Below are positions 8,838 to 17,970 of a stretch of DNA of 64,000 nt, in pieces (positions within the stretch are counted from its first letter, which is position 1; each line of letters begins with the position of its first letter). The notes under the pieces are model-generated. The model was not told the origin of the DNA. It did no database searches and saw only the letters and a program-made list of their open reading frames with translations. Both the position numbers and the translations under genes were made by a program. Origin of the DNA: Salinispora oceanensis (GTDB taxonomy: Bacteria > Actinomycetota > Actinomycetes > Mycobacteriales > Micromonosporaceae); assembly GCF_000383575.1 (NCBI RefSeq), contig NZ_KB911579.1, forward strand, positions 4,070,617 through 4,134,616. Reading direction: 5' to 3'.

Positions 8838-10506
8838 CACCGCCGGTGGTGGCTGGACCGCCAACACCGCCTCGGGTGGGGGGACATCGGGTCGTACGGT
8901 CACCCTGACCGACCTGCTTCGCGTGCCGCTGCACCGGATCCGGGTGCTGGCCGGTGCCGCCGTGCTCGGGCTGCTCGCCGCACTCGGCTATGTGCTGCTG
9001 GTGCCGAGCGCGGTGACCGCCGACGCCGTGGTGGCGGTGCGACCGGTGGTCACCGACGCCTTCACGCCGAGCGGCGCCTCCGCCGATCGCGCGGTGAACA
9101 TGAACGTGGAGCGGGGCATCGCCACCGGGACCGAGGTGGTGCGGCGGCTGGTGGACGCCACCGGCCGGGACCAGCGTGACGTGCAGGACGCCCTCGAACT
9201 CGAGGTGCCGACCGGCGGTCAGATCCTGCGCTTCCGCTTCACCGCGAACTCAACCCGGGATGCGGTTGCCGGCGTCAACCTCGCCGCGGCGGCCTACCTG
9301 GACGTGCGCCGCACCATGTACGAGCAGCAGCGGGCGGACATCTTGCGCTCGTACGACGAGAGCATCCGGAAGGTCCAGGCCCAGCAGGCGGCGTTGCAAA
9401 GTCGGATTGCCAGCGCGCGGGAGGGCGAGGCGGATGCGGCGGTGGCCGAGCTGTCCGCTGTGAACAGCCAGCTGGTCCAGCTCAGCTCGGCCCGTACCGA
9501 GATCGCGGCGGTCGATGTCAACCCCGGTTGGGTCACCCGTGAGGCGGAGACGAACCTGGTCGCCCCGGGCGGTAGCGACCTGCTCCGCCTGCTCGCGGGG
9601 CTGCTGGGTGGGGTGCTGCTCGGCATCGTGTTGGCGTACGGGTGGGAGTCGGTGGACCGGCGCATCCGGTCGGTTGACGACGGCCGGGACGCTACCGGCC
9701 TGCCACTACTCGGTACCGCCCGCGGCCCGAAAGCGCGCGGCTCACGGCACGCCGTGGACGCCGATGTTCGGTACGTGGCGATGGCCATCGCTGGGCGGAT
9801 CCGGGAACCGGCCCGGATCGTGTTGTTGACCACCCGGGGAGATCAGACCGCGCTGGGCGCCGGGCTGGCGGTGGCGCTCGCGGTCACCGGCCGGGAGGTG
9901 TACCTCGCTGACGACATCGATCGCCTGGGACGGCTGCGCAGCGAGGTGCTGGCTGGCGTGGCACGCCTGCCGGCGACGGCGAGTTCCGCCCGGCCGGTGG
10001 TGCCGCAGCCGCGCCAGGGCCAGCGGGCGGCCCCCATTGACGAGGTCACCGAGCAGATCGCCGTCCGGCGACCATCCCCCCACCCGACCGCTCTTCCCCG
10101 CCAGGCCACGGTCCAGCGCGCGACCCCGGCCGGCCACGGTCCTGCCGCTAACCACCAGACGCCCGACGACCCGGATGGCACGATCTCGCTCCCCCGGATC
10201 GCATCCACCGCGCCGAGCAGCGGAAAGAGCGCAGTCGGAGCGTCCGCCGACACGGTTACGGTGGGTGCCGGCAGCATCCGGTTCGGTACCTGGCGGCAGC
10301 GGGCTGCCAGCGGGGTGGTGCTGTTCAACGCCCCACCGGCCGAGGCCGATGAGCGGGGCGTCGCGGCGGCTCGACAGGGCGCCGCGGTGGTGGTGGTCCA
10401 GCAGGACCAGACCCGGCAGAGCGATCTACGTCGGCTGGCGGAGCGGCTGCGGGCGGCTGGTGTGGCCCCCCTCGGCTTCGTTCTCACCCACCGCGGTCGG
10501 GGCTGA
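8830..10506 (+). CDS. Wzz-like chain-length protein with degenerate tyrosine-kinase-like domain
   Basis: Protein of 558 residues with polysaccharide co-polymerase architecture: transmembrane helix 1 at about 39-58, an extracellular part with a helical Gln/Arg/Ala-rich region (about 165-215), and transmembrane helix 2 at about 251-273. The cytoplasmic tail resembles a BY-kinase, but where the Walker A loop should be it reads TTRGDQTALGA (about 334-344), without the GK(S/T) core. The Walker A'-like YLADDID (358-364) is altered. From about 380 to 480 the tail is Pro/Arg-rich and low in complexity. It likely controls chain length or export of the polysaccharide; kinase activity is not expected. 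Co-translated with the acyltransferase gene. Confidence 0.8.
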   Translation: MTSTAGGGWTANTASGGGTSGRTVTLTDLLRVPLHRIRVLAGAAVLGLLAALGYVLLVPSAVTADAVVAVRPVVTDAFTPSGASADRAVNMNVERGIATGTEVVRRLVDATGRDQRDVQDALELEVPTGGQILRFRFTANSTRDAVAGVNLAAAAYLDVRRTMYEQQRADILRSYDESIRKVQAQQAALQSRIASAREGEADAAVAELSAVNSQLVQLSSARTEIAAVDVNPGWVTREAETNLVAPGGSDLLRLLAGLLGGVLLGIVLAYGWESVDRRIRSVDDGRDATGLPLLGTARGPKARGSRHAVDADVRYVAMAIAGRIREPARIVLLTTRGDQTALGAGLAVALAVTGREVYLADDIDRLGRLRSEVLAGVARLPATASSARPVVPQPRQGQRAAPIDEVTEQIAVRRPSPHPTALPRQATVQRATPAGHGPAANHQTPDDPDGTISLPRIASTAPSSGKSAVGASADTVTVGAGSIRFGTWRQRAASGVVLFNAPPAEADERGVAAARQGAAVVVVQQDQTRQSDLRRLAERLRAAGVAPLGFVLTHRGRG

Positions 10507-10508
10507 CC

Positions 10509-11909
10509 GTGCCCGTGGGCGGGACCCCGGTGACTAGCGAGCCGGCGGGGGACGGGGCCGCCGAAGTCCTTCCGTCGCCCGCACCACCGCGACTACCGGT
10601 CTGGCCGCTGGCGCTGATGTTCGGCCTGGTGCCGATCTGGTGGCTGGCCGGCGCGTTCTATCTGGGCTGGCCGCTGCTGGGCGCGGTGCTGCTGGCCCTG
10701 CTGCTGGTTCGGGGTCGGGTTCCGCTGCCGCCGGGCACCGGGATCTGGCTACTCTTCCTCGCCATCGTCCTGGTCAGCGCCATCCAGCTGGGGACGCCAA
10801 ACTCGGTGTTGACCTTTGGGCTGCGGCTGGGGTTCTACGCCACCGCGCTGGTGGTCGGCGTCTACGTCTACGTGGTGGCCCGGGAGCGGGCCGGAGGCAG
10901 CGGGGTGCTCCTGCCCCTCTGCGCATTCTGGCTCGGGTTGGTGGCGTTGGGCTGGCTGAGCGTGCTCGCTCCCCGGCTCGGCCTGACCACCCCGGTGGAG
11001 GTCCTACTGCCCGGCACGATCGCCACCGAACCTTTCGTCTATGACATGGTCCACCTCTCCACCGCCGAGTACAGCACCCGGTCGCTGAACCCGATCTACC
11101 GTCCCGCGGCGCCGTACGCGTACACCAACAACTACGGCAGCGCGTACGCGATGGTGTTGCCCGCGGTGGTCGCGGTGATCATGCTGCGGCGGCGCGGGGT
11201 GCTGCGCTGGTTGCTGCTCGGGTCGTTGCCGCTCTCCCTGGCACCGGCTTTCCTCACGCTGAACCGAGCGATGTTCCTCAGCCTCGGTGTTGGTCTGCTG
11301 GTACTCGGTCTCCGGGCCGGCCGGCACGGCAACACCCGGGTCGCCACCTCGATTGTCGGCGTGCTGCTGGTGGGGCTCCTCGCCACCGTCTTCATCCCGG
11401 TCGCCCAGCTGATCGGGGACCGGGTCGGAAACAGCGGCACCAACACCGACCGGCTCGCCCTCTACCGCGCGGTGCTGGGGCGGGTCGGTGACTCGCCGTG
11501 GCTTGGCTACGGCGCTCCGGCGAATGTCGACACGGTCTCGGCCCAGGCACCGATTGGCACCCAGGGGCAGCTGTGGATGGTCCTGTTCAGCCACGGGATC
11601 CCCGCCCTGCTCTGCTTTCTGGCCTGGTTCGTCGTGGCCGTCCGGGCCTGTGCCCGGGCAGCTTCGCCGGCGGGGCAGTGGCTGGCGATCGTCCCGGTGG
11701 TGTGCCTGGTGCAGATCCCCTTCTACGGCATGGCCAATCAGAACCTTGCCGTCGCCTTCTACGTGATCGCCTTCGCCATGGCACGTACCGAGGGCGAATC
11801 GGCGTCAGGGCCCCGTCCTTCGCTGGACGCTGGTCCGACTGGTCTGACTGGTCCAGCACGAGGGCAGCCCACGCGGCTGCCGACGACGCTTGGCAGGACG
11901 GCCGGATGA
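10509..11909 (+). CDS. O-antigen ligase/polymerase-like membrane protein
   Basis: Integral membrane protein of 466 residues with about ten to twelve hydrophobic segments and one larger loop between about residues 170 and 215 containing Tyr/Asn/Thr-rich sequence. This is the layout of Wzy polymerases and WaaL-type O-antigen ligases (Wzy_C superfamily). A GDRVGNSGTNTDR stretch near 305 precedes a GYGAP segment, as in Wzy_C proteins. GTG 10509 is two bases after the Wzz-like stop. It probably polymerises repeat units in the membrane; polymerase versus ligase cannot be decided from sequence. The stop overlaps the flippase start (ATGA). Confidence 0.8.
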   Translation: MPVGGTPVTSEPAGDGAAEVLPSPAPPRLPVWPLALMFGLVPIWWLAGAFYLGWPLLGAVLLALLLVRGRVPLPPGTGIWLLFLAIVLVSAIQLGTPNSVLTFGLRLGFYATALVVGVYVYVVARERAGGSGVLLPLCAFWLGLVALGWLSVLAPRLGLTTPVEVLLPGTIATEPFVYDMVHLSTAEYSTRSLNPIYRPAAPYAYTNNYGSAYAMVLPAVVAVIMLRRRGVLRWLLLGSLPLSLAPAFLTLNRAMFLSLGVGLLVLGLRAGRHGNTRVATSIVGVLLVGLLATVFIPVAQLIGDRVGNSGTNTDRLALYRAVLGRVGDSPWLGYGAPANVDTVSAQAPIGTQGQLWMVLFSHGIPALLCFLAWFVVAVRACARAASPAGQWLAIVPVVCLVQIPFYGMANQNLAVAFYVIAFAMARTEGESASGPRPSLDAGPTGLTGPARGQPTRLPTTLGRTAG

Positions 11910-13486
11910 CCGCCGGCACAGCTCCGGCCGCCTCGTCCGGCCCCGACGCGGGTAAGCCGGACGAGGCGGAGCGCCGGGACAGCGCGCGCAGCGGGGTCGC
12001 CGGGCTGCTCGGTGCGGCCACCAGCGGCCTCTTCGGCTTTCTCCTTGCGGTGGTGATCACCCGCGGCTACGGCCCCACCGGCTCCGGCGTCTTCTTCGCC
12101 GCGATCGGGGTGATCACGGTGGCCACGGCCGTCTGCACGCTGGGTGCCGAGACCGGTCTGCTGTGGGCGCTGCCGCGCCGCCGCATGGCCGGGGGGTGGC
12201 GGGATGCCGCCCGGGTGCTGCCGGTGGCCCTACTCCCACCGTTCGTGGTTGCCGCCGTGGTCGCGCTGGCCGGGTTCTTCGCCGCCGACTCCCTGGCGCC
12301 CCGGGTGTTCGGCCCGGCTGCCGGGTCGCAGCTGCTGGCGGTGAGCTTCGCCGCCGTCCCGGTGGTCGTCCTCCTGACCCTGCTGCTCGCCGCCCTGCGG
12401 TGTGTCCGGCCGATTCGGGCGTACGTGTCGGTGCAGTTCTTTCTCCTACCGGTGGCCCGGCCGGTCCTGGTCGCCGGTGCGGTCCTGGTCGGCGGTGGCC
12501 TGGTGGCCGGCGTGTCCGCCTGGCTGGCTCCGGCCGCCCTGGCCCTGCTGGTCTGCCTGGCCCTGGTCGTGCGGCCGCTGCACATCGGGCGGGGCGCCCG
12601 GCTCCGCCCCGGACCGCGGGACTGGTCAACCTTCTGGCGGTTCGCGCTGCCCCGGGCCGTCTCGGCCGCCATCGACGCCGGCAATCTGTGGATCGGGGTG
12701 CTGTTGACCTCAGCGCTCGCCGGAGCGGAGGAGGCCGGTGTCTTCGGCGCCGTCGGCCGGTACGTCCTCGCCGGCCAGCTCGCCATCCAGGGGCTGCGGG
12801 TGACGGTGGCCCCACGGCTGTCCCGGCTGCTCGGCGCGGGCCAGACGGCCCTTGCGGCGGCCGTGCACCGGCAGCTGACCACCTGGGGGCTGGTGCTCTC
12901 CTGGCCGGTGTATCTGCTGCTCGCTGTCTTCGGGGTGGCCTTTCTCGAACTGTTCGGGCCCGGTTTCACCGCCGGAGCCCCCGCACTGACCGTCCTCGCC
13001 CTGGCCATGCTGGTGCGTACGGGCGTGGGCAACGTGCAGAGCCTGCTGCTGATGGGGGGCCGCAGCGGTCTACACCTGGCCGCCACCCTGGGCGGGCTGC
13101 TGGTGACGGTCTCGCTCGGCCTGGTGTTGATCCCCGGGCACGGCGCCACCGGCGCGGCGGTGGCCTGGGCCGCGGGCATCCTCACCGAGAACCTCACGGC
13201 CGTGACGTACGCCTGGCTCGTGGTGCGGCACCCGCTGGTGGATCCGGTGATGCTGCGCGCGGCAGCGAGCACCGCCGCCGTGGTGGGCTCCGCCGCCGGG
13301 GTAGGGGTGCTGGTCGGCGGCCGGGGCATTACCGGGCTGCTGGTGGCGGTGGCGGTGCTGGCCCTCGGCGGGGTCGGGACGTTGTCCCGAATCCGGCCCG
13401 GCATTGGGGCGAGCCTGCGGCAACTCCGTGGGGAAGCGGTGGCCGTCCCGGCCGCCTCCGGCTTACCAGAGCAGAAGGAGAGGTGA
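11906..13486 (+). CDS. polysaccharide flippase (Wzx/MATE-like)
   Basis: Protein of 526 residues with a Pro/Ala-rich N-terminus (about 1-33) and about fourteen hydrophobic helices. It opens with the RSGVAGLLGAATSGLFGF helix, as in the polysaccharide biosynthesis/export (Wzx, MVF/MATE-like) family. It likely moves the lipid-linked repeat unit across the membrane to the polymerase encoded just upstream. ATG 11906 overlaps the previous stop; a longer reading of the frame runs back inside the upstream gene and is rejected. Confidence 0.85.
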   Translation: MTAGTAPAASSGPDAGKPDEAERRDSARSGVAGLLGAATSGLFGFLLAVVITRGYGPTGSGVFFAAIGVITVATAVCTLGAETGLLWALPRRRMAGGWRDAARVLPVALLPPFVVAAVVALAGFFAADSLAPRVFGPAAGSQLLAVSFAAVPVVVLLTLLLAALRCVRPIRAYVSVQFFLLPVARPVLVAGAVLVGGGLVAGVSAWLAPAALALLVCLALVVRPLHIGRGARLRPGPRDWSTFWRFALPRAVSAAIDAGNLWIGVLLTSALAGAEEAGVFGAVGRYVLAGQLAIQGLRVTVAPRLSRLLGAGQTALAAAVHRQLTTWGLVLSWPVYLLLAVFGVAFLELFGPGFTAGAPALTVLALAMLVRTGVGNVQSLLLMGGRSGLHLAATLGGLLVTVSLGLVLIPGHGATGAAVAWAAGILTENLTAVTYAWLVVRHPLVDPVMLRAAASTAAVVGSAAGVGVLVGGRGITGLLVAVAVLALGGVGTLSRIRPGIGASLRQLRGEAVAVPAASGLPEQKER

Positions 13487-13493
13487 GTCCGTC

Positions 13494-14393
13494 GTGTCGG
13501 TGCTGCGTGATCGAGTGAAGCGGTTCGTGCCGGACCGGGTGACCGAGCGGGTGCGGGAGTCTCTCGTCGGCTACGGCGTGCAGACCAGCGACCGGCGGCC
13601 ACTGCCAGATTTCCTGGTCATCGGCACCAAGCGGGGCGGCACCACGTCCCTGTGGAACTATCTGGTCCAGCATCCGCTGGTGCCGCGGCTCTTCCCGGCC
13701 TGGAACACGAAGTCCACGCACTACTTCGAGGAGCACTGGCGGCGGGGCGAGGCGTGGTATCGCTCGCACTTCCCGACCCGACGCCAGCGGACGGTGCTGG
13801 AGCGGCGGCACGGCGGCCCGGTCCGGGCCGGTGAAGCCGCCCCGCTGTACATGTTCCACCCGCTCGCCGCCGAGCGGGTCGCCGCGCTGATGCCGTCGGT
13901 CAAGCTGGTCGTGCTGCTGCGCGATCCGGTGCAGCGGGCCTACTCGCACTGGAAGGAGCGGCGCACCCACGGCATCGAGCCGCTGGACTTCGCCGCTGCC
14001 CTCGGCGCCGAGCCGGAGCGCACCCGGGGGGAGCGGGAGCGGCTGGTCGCCGAGCCGGAGTACGTCAGTGCGGCGTACGACTGGTACAGCTACCGGGCCC
14101 GGGGTCGCTACCTCGAGCACCTTCAGCCGTGGCTGGACCGGTTCGACCGCGCGCAGTTCCTCTTCCTGCGCAGCGAGGACCTCTATCGGGACGCCCGGTC
14201 GACGTACCGCCGTACCCTGTCCTTCCTCGGGCTGCCGGCCCACGACCTGGCGAGCTTCCGGGTCTACAACGACCGCCGCTCCGCGCCGCTGGACCCGGCA
14301 CTTCAGGCGGAGTTGACGGCCTACTACCGCCCCTACAACGAGGCGCTGCGGCAGCGGCTCGGCATGGACCTCGACTGGTCGGACGGCGCCTGA
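13494..14393 (+). CDS. PAPS-dependent sulfotransferase
   Basis: Protein of 299 residues of the Sulfotransfer_1 superfamily. The 5'-phosphosulfate loop reads GTKRGGTTSL (residues 44-53). The 3'-phosphate motif contains R143 (RDP) and S151, separated as in the family. GTG 13494 is chosen because AAGGAGAGG lies just upstream (13474-13482); a longer reading begins inside the flippase gene. It would transfer sulfate from PAPS to a hydroxyl of the polysaccharide or its precursor. The stop overlaps the next start by one base. PAPS synthesis genes are not in this window. Confidence 0.88.
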   Translation: MSVLRDRVKRFVPDRVTERVRESLVGYGVQTSDRRPLPDFLVIGTKRGGTTSLWNYLVQHPLVPRLFPAWNTKSTHYFEEHWRRGEAWYRSHFPTRRQRTVLERRHGGPVRAGEAAPLYMFHPLAAERVAALMPSVKLVVLLRDPVQRAYSHWKERRTHGIEPLDFAAALGAEPERTRGERERLVAEPEYVSAAYDWYSYRARGRYLEHLQPWLDRFDRAQFLFLRSEDLYRDARSTYRRTLSFLGLPAHDLASFRVYNDRRSAPLDPALQAELTAYYRPYNEALRQRLGMDLDWSDGA

Positions 14394-15655
14394 TGACCGA
14401 GCCGGCCACCGCCTCCGCCGACCCGCGGACCCGCACCGACGGGTTGGGCTGGGTCACCCGGGCGGTCTTCGGTGCCGAGCGGGTCGGGCTCACGGTGGAT
14501 GGTGCGGTACCGGCCGGGCACCGGACGGTGGCGCGGTACGCGATTGTGCCCACTGTCCAGCGGGCCCGGTTCCTGTTGCCGTTGGGCTCCCCGCGGGCGA
14601 CGGCGGCGTCGCTGCTGGCGTACAACGCGCTGCGACCACCCCGGGTGCGGGCGGTGCGGGCGGTTCTCGGTGGGCTCGCCCGGCTCGGTGGGCTGGAGCT
14701 GGCCCGCTTCCCGGTCCTGACCGTGTCGCTGCCCGAGGCGGTCGCCGCGGAGGAGGCGCTGCTCGTCCACCGACTCGCCACCCTGCTGGGCGGGGGAGCC
14801 GCGTACGCGGCGTGTGGGGTGCGACCGCCGGATCCGAACCACAAGCCGACCCTGCAACTCTTCGCCCCGAGTGGCCGCCCGCTCGGCTTCGCGAAGATCG
14901 GCTGGAACGACGCCACCCGGGACCTGGTGACCGCCGAGGCGGCGGCGCTGCGGGAACTCCCCGCACTGGCCCGGGTGCCGGAGCACCCGGTGGCGCCGCG
15001 CCTGCTGGCCGAGCTCCGCTGGGCCGGGCGGCCCGTCGCGTTGGTGCAGCCGCTGCCGCCGGCGGTCCGTGGGCTGTCCACCGCCGCCGAGCCCGAGGTC
15101 GCCGCGGTGCTCGCGGTGGCTCGCCGGGGCAGCCCGCCCGCCCGGCCCCGGTCACTGGCCGGATCGAGCTTTTTGGCGCGGCTCACCCAGACCGCGCACC
15201 GGGCCGCCGCCACCATGTCAGCCGACCCCCGGGCGGTCGTGGCGGTGGCGGGGCTCGTCTCGCGGCACGGGGAGACCCGGGTCGAGTTCGGGCACTGGCA
15301 TGGTGACTGGGTCCCGTGGAACCTGGGCCGACACGCCGGCCGGCTGGTCGCCTGGGACTGGGAGCACAGCGCCCCGGATGTCCCGGTCGGCTTCGACCTG
15401 GCGCACGACGCGTTCCAGCGGGCCCTGGTGCTGGGAGGTTCCTCCGTCGCCGTCGCGGCCGACGCTGTTGATCTCCAACTCCGACGGTACGGCGACGCGC
15501 TCGGCCTCAACCAGGCTGGGCAGCGCCTGGTGGCGGAGGCGTACCTGCTGGAGCTGTGGCTGCGGACCTGGCGGCTGGCCAACGCCGGTGCGGGCTGGAA
15601 CCCCGCGCTACACCCCGCTCTGCTGGAGCTCCTCGTGCAGCGGGGCCACCGGTGA
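14393..15655 (+). CDS. APH/choline-kinase-fold phosphotransferase-like protein
   Basis: Protein of 420 residues whose C-terminal half has an aminoglycoside phosphotransferase-like kinase core. H303-G-D305-W-x-P-W-N310 matches the catalytic loop (Brenner motif HxDxxxxN), and D322 in WDWE takes the place of the metal-binding Asp. The N-terminal half (1-180) has no motif I recognise. In this setting it may phosphorylate a sugar or a lipid-linked glycan rather than an antibiotic; this is inference. ATG 14393 overlaps the sulfotransferase stop (TGATG). A longer reading lies antisense-like within the upstream gene and is rejected. Confidence 0.75.
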   Translation: MTEPATASADPRTRTDGLGWVTRAVFGAERVGLTVDGAVPAGHRTVARYAIVPTVQRARFLLPLGSPRATAASLLAYNALRPPRVRAVRAVLGGLARLGGLELARFPVLTVSLPEAVAAEEALLVHRLATLLGGGAAYAACGVRPPDPNHKPTLQLFAPSGRPLGFAKIGWNDATRDLVTAEAAALRELPALARVPEHPVAPRLLAELRWAGRPVALVQPLPPAVRGLSTAAEPEVAAVLAVARRGSPPARPRSLAGSSFLARLTQTAHRAAATMSADPRAVVAVAGLVSRHGETRVEFGHWHGDWVPWNLGRHAGRLVAWDWEHSAPDVPVGFDLAHDAFQRALVLGGSSVAVAADAVDLQLRRYGDALGLNQAGQRLVAEAYLLELWLRTWRLANAGAGWNPALHPALLELLVQRGHR

Positions 15656-15748
15656 TCGTCCGGTTTCCCGATGCCTCCACGGCGCGATACGTGGTCTGCT
15701 TTCGCAAGCCATCGATCGAGGCCGACGGAAGCAGGCGGTGAGGCTCGC

Positions 15749-16231
15749 ATGGAGACATACCCCAGGGGTCGCGGTGACTCCCCGGTTCTGCTGCTCGTCG
15801 GATCGAGCGGTGGGCACCTGGCCCAGCTGCTGGCGCTGCGTTCCTGGTACGAGCGCTGGCACCGCTGCTGGGTCACCTTCGATACCCCGGACGCACGCTC
15901 CCGGCTCGCGGGGGAAGAGGTCGTCTCGGCGCATTACCCGACCACCCGCAACGTGCCCAACCTGGTGCGCAACGCGGTGCTGGCGGTACGCCTCCTGCGG
16001 CGGCGTCGGGTCGCCGCGGTGGTGACGACCGGAGCCGGGGTTGCGGTGCCGTTCGTGGTCTTCGCCTGGCTGCGGCGAATTCCCACCGTCTATGTCGAGG
16101 TGTACGACCGGATCGACACCCCGACCCTGACCGCGCGCCTGTGCCGCCCGTTTCTCTCCGCGATGCTCGTGCAGTGGGAGGAGCAACGCCGCCACTATCC
16201 GGAGGCGACTGTGGTGGGGCCGCTGCTGTGA
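15749..16231 (+). CDS. Alg14-like glycosyltransferase membrane subunit
   Basis: Protein of 160 residues beginning with the glycine-rich LLVGSSGGHLAQLL segment (about 16-29), the hallmark of Alg14/PssD/CpsF proteins. These recruit the catalytic Alg13-like subunit to the membrane and form the acceptor half of a split GT-B glycosyltransferase. ATG 15749 follows GCAGGCGGTGAGG. The neighbouring gene encodes the other half, so the pair likely acts as one enzyme that adds a sugar to a lipid-linked acceptor in polysaccharide repeat assembly. The donor sugar is not readable from the sequence. Confidence 0.87.
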   Translation: METYPRGRGDSPVLLLVGSSGGHLAQLLALRSWYERWHRCWVTFDTPDARSRLAGEEVVSAHYPTTRNVPNLVRNAVLAVRLLRRRRVAAVVTTGAGVAVPFVVFAWLRRIPTVYVEVYDRIDTPTLTARLCRPFLSAMLVQWEEQRRHYPEATVVGPLL

Positions 16232-16298
16232 GCGCGGAGGTACGGCGAAGCGACGACGCGCGATGCCAGGTCTCGTCAATCAGGGTGGAGGGGATGCG

Positions 16299-16955
16299 GT
16301 GAGTACGAAGCGAGTCGTCGCGCCGTCGGGGTCTGAGTCCAGCCACATTCCCCGGCAACGGAACCGGTCCGGTGTCGGCCGGAGGCAGGTGTTGGTCGTC
16401 GTCGGTACCGACAAGCACCCGTTTGACCGGCTGGTCGACTGGCTGCGGGGTTGGCGGCGCACCCTCCCCGACCGCGTGGTCCTGACCGTCCAGCACGGTC
16501 ACACCGGAGCGGCCGACGTTCCCGGCGCGGTGGCCTTTCTGGGGCACGACGAGCTCCAGGCGGCGATCTCCACGGCCGACCTCGTGATCTGTCACGGTGG
16601 CCCGGCCACCATCCTGGAGGTCCGTCGGTACGGTCGGGTGCCGATCGTGGTTCCCCGGGATCCGTCCCACGGTGAACACGTTGACGACCACCAACTGCGG
16701 TTCGCCCGTCGGCTCGGAGCTGCCGGCCTGGTGGTGGTCTGCGAGACCCGAGCGGAGTTCGTGGCGGAGCTCACCGCTGGCCTGGCCGAGCCGTCCCGGT
16801 TCGTCGTCCGGGCGGACCCCGATTCGGCCCGGGAGCGGGAGGCCGCCGTGGCCCGGGTCGGGGAGATTGTGGAGGGTCTGGTGGTCGCGGCGAACGGGCG
16901 GCGGGGATGGTGGCGGCCGTGGTCACGGTCCCCGCGGAGTGGAGCGCGAGGATGA
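16299..16955 (+). CDS. Alg13-like glycosyltransferase catalytic subunit (GT28 C-terminal domain)
   Basis: Protein of 218 residues carrying only the C-terminal, nucleotide-sugar-binding half of a family 28 glycosyltransferase. It has VLVVVGTDKHPFDRL near the start, FLGHDEL, then the donor-site block LVICHGGPATILE and the VPRDPSHGEHVDDHQ segment typical of Alg13/PssE/CpsG. GTG 16299 has a GGTGGAGGGG site at about 16284-16293; ATG 16263 is an alternative with no clear site. It pairs with the Alg14-like protein encoded upstream. The stop overlaps the next start (ATGA). Confidence 0.87.
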   Translation: MSTKRVVAPSGSESSHIPRQRNRSGVGRRQVLVVVGTDKHPFDRLVDWLRGWRRTLPDRVVLTVQHGHTGAADVPGAVAFLGHDELQAAISTADLVICHGGPATILEVRRYGRVPIVVPRDPSHGEHVDDHQLRFARRLGAAGLVVVCETRAEFVAELTAGLAEPSRFVVRADPDSAREREAAVARVGEIVEGLVVAANGRRGWWRPWSRSPRSGARG

Positions 16956-17890
16956 CCGCACTGCCGCGGCTTACCGCACTGCCGAGGGTGAGTGCCGTGG
17001 TGCCCACCCGGGATCGCCCGGAGCTGCTGCGGGCCGCGGTCCGCGCCCTCCTCGACCAGGACTATCCGGGTGAGCTCGAGGTGGTCGTCGTGTACGACCG
17101 TTCGGAGCCGGATCAGACCCTGACCGAGCTGTCCCGACCGGGTAGGCCGGTTCGGGTTACCGAGAACGGCCGGACGGCCGGCCTCGCGGGTGCCCGCAAC
17201 ACCGGCACCCTGGCCGCCACCGGCGAGTTGATCGCCTTCTGCGACGACGACGACGAGTGGTTGCCCGGCAAGCTGTCGGTGCAGGTCGCGGCGCTCACCA
17301 CCACTCCGGGTGCCGAGTTCGTCTCGGGTGGCATCCGGGTGAGCTACGACGGACACACCGTCGAGCGGTTGCTGCCTCGGGACCGGATCACCTTCGCCGA
17401 CCTGTTGCGGGATCGGATGACCGAGCTGCACCCGTCAACGTTCCTCTTCCGCGCTGCCGTGCTTCGCGACGGCTTCGGACTGGTCAACGAGGAGATTCCG
17501 GGCAGCTACGCCGAGGACTACGAGTTCCTGCTGCGGGCGGCCCGCCGCGCACCATTGGTCAATCTGCGCACCCCGCTGGTGCTGGTGCGTTGGCACAACC
17601 GGTCGTATTTCACGCAGCGCTGGGACACCATCTCGGCGGCGCTGCAGTGGCTGCTCGAACGCTACCCGGAGTTCGGCAGCCAGCCGGCCGGTGCGGCCCG
17701 GGTGGCGGGGCAGATCGCCTTCGCGCGCGCCGCCTCCGGCGACCGCCAGGGCGCGCTGAGCTGGGCACGCCGCACCCTCCGGGGTAACCCGCGCGAGCCA
17801 CGGGCGTACCTGGCGCTCGCGGTGGCCGGGCGGGTGGTCCGGGCGGACGCGGTGCTGCGCACCCTGCACAAGCGCGGCCGGGGCATCTAA
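16952..17890 (+). CDS. family 2 glycosyltransferase
   Basis: Protein of 312 residues with a GT-A fold: VSAVVPTRDRPELL at the N-terminus (donor-binding strand), the LAGARNTG motif, and the acidic metal/nucleotide site DDDDEW near residue 100. The acceptor region contains ESYAEDYEFLLRA-like sequence (GSYAEDYEF). It probably adds one sugar to the growing repeat unit on the cytoplasmic side. ATG 16952 overlaps the stop of the Alg13-like gene; ATG 16907 would lengthen the protein by 15 residues with no conserved sequence. Confidence 0.88.
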   Translation: MTALPRLTALPRVSAVVPTRDRPELLRAAVRALLDQDYPGELEVVVVYDRSEPDQTLTELSRPGRPVRVTENGRTAGLAGARNTGTLAATGELIAFCDDDDEWLPGKLSVQVAALTTTPGAEFVSGGIRVSYDGHTVERLLPRDRITFADLLRDRMTELHPSTFLFRAAVLRDGFGLVNEEIPGSYAEDYEFLLRAARRAPLVNLRTPLVLVRWHNRSYFTQRWDTISAALQWLLERYPEFGSQPAGAARVAGQIAFARAASGDRQGALSWARRTLRGNPREPRAYLALAVAGRVVRADAVLRTLHKRGRGI

Positions 17891-17970
17891 GCCCGCAAAC
17901 CACCCCCCGTTATCCGTACGAGCCGCGAGAGCAGCAGTCCCGGTCGACGCAGAGGTATAGGAGTTCGTTC

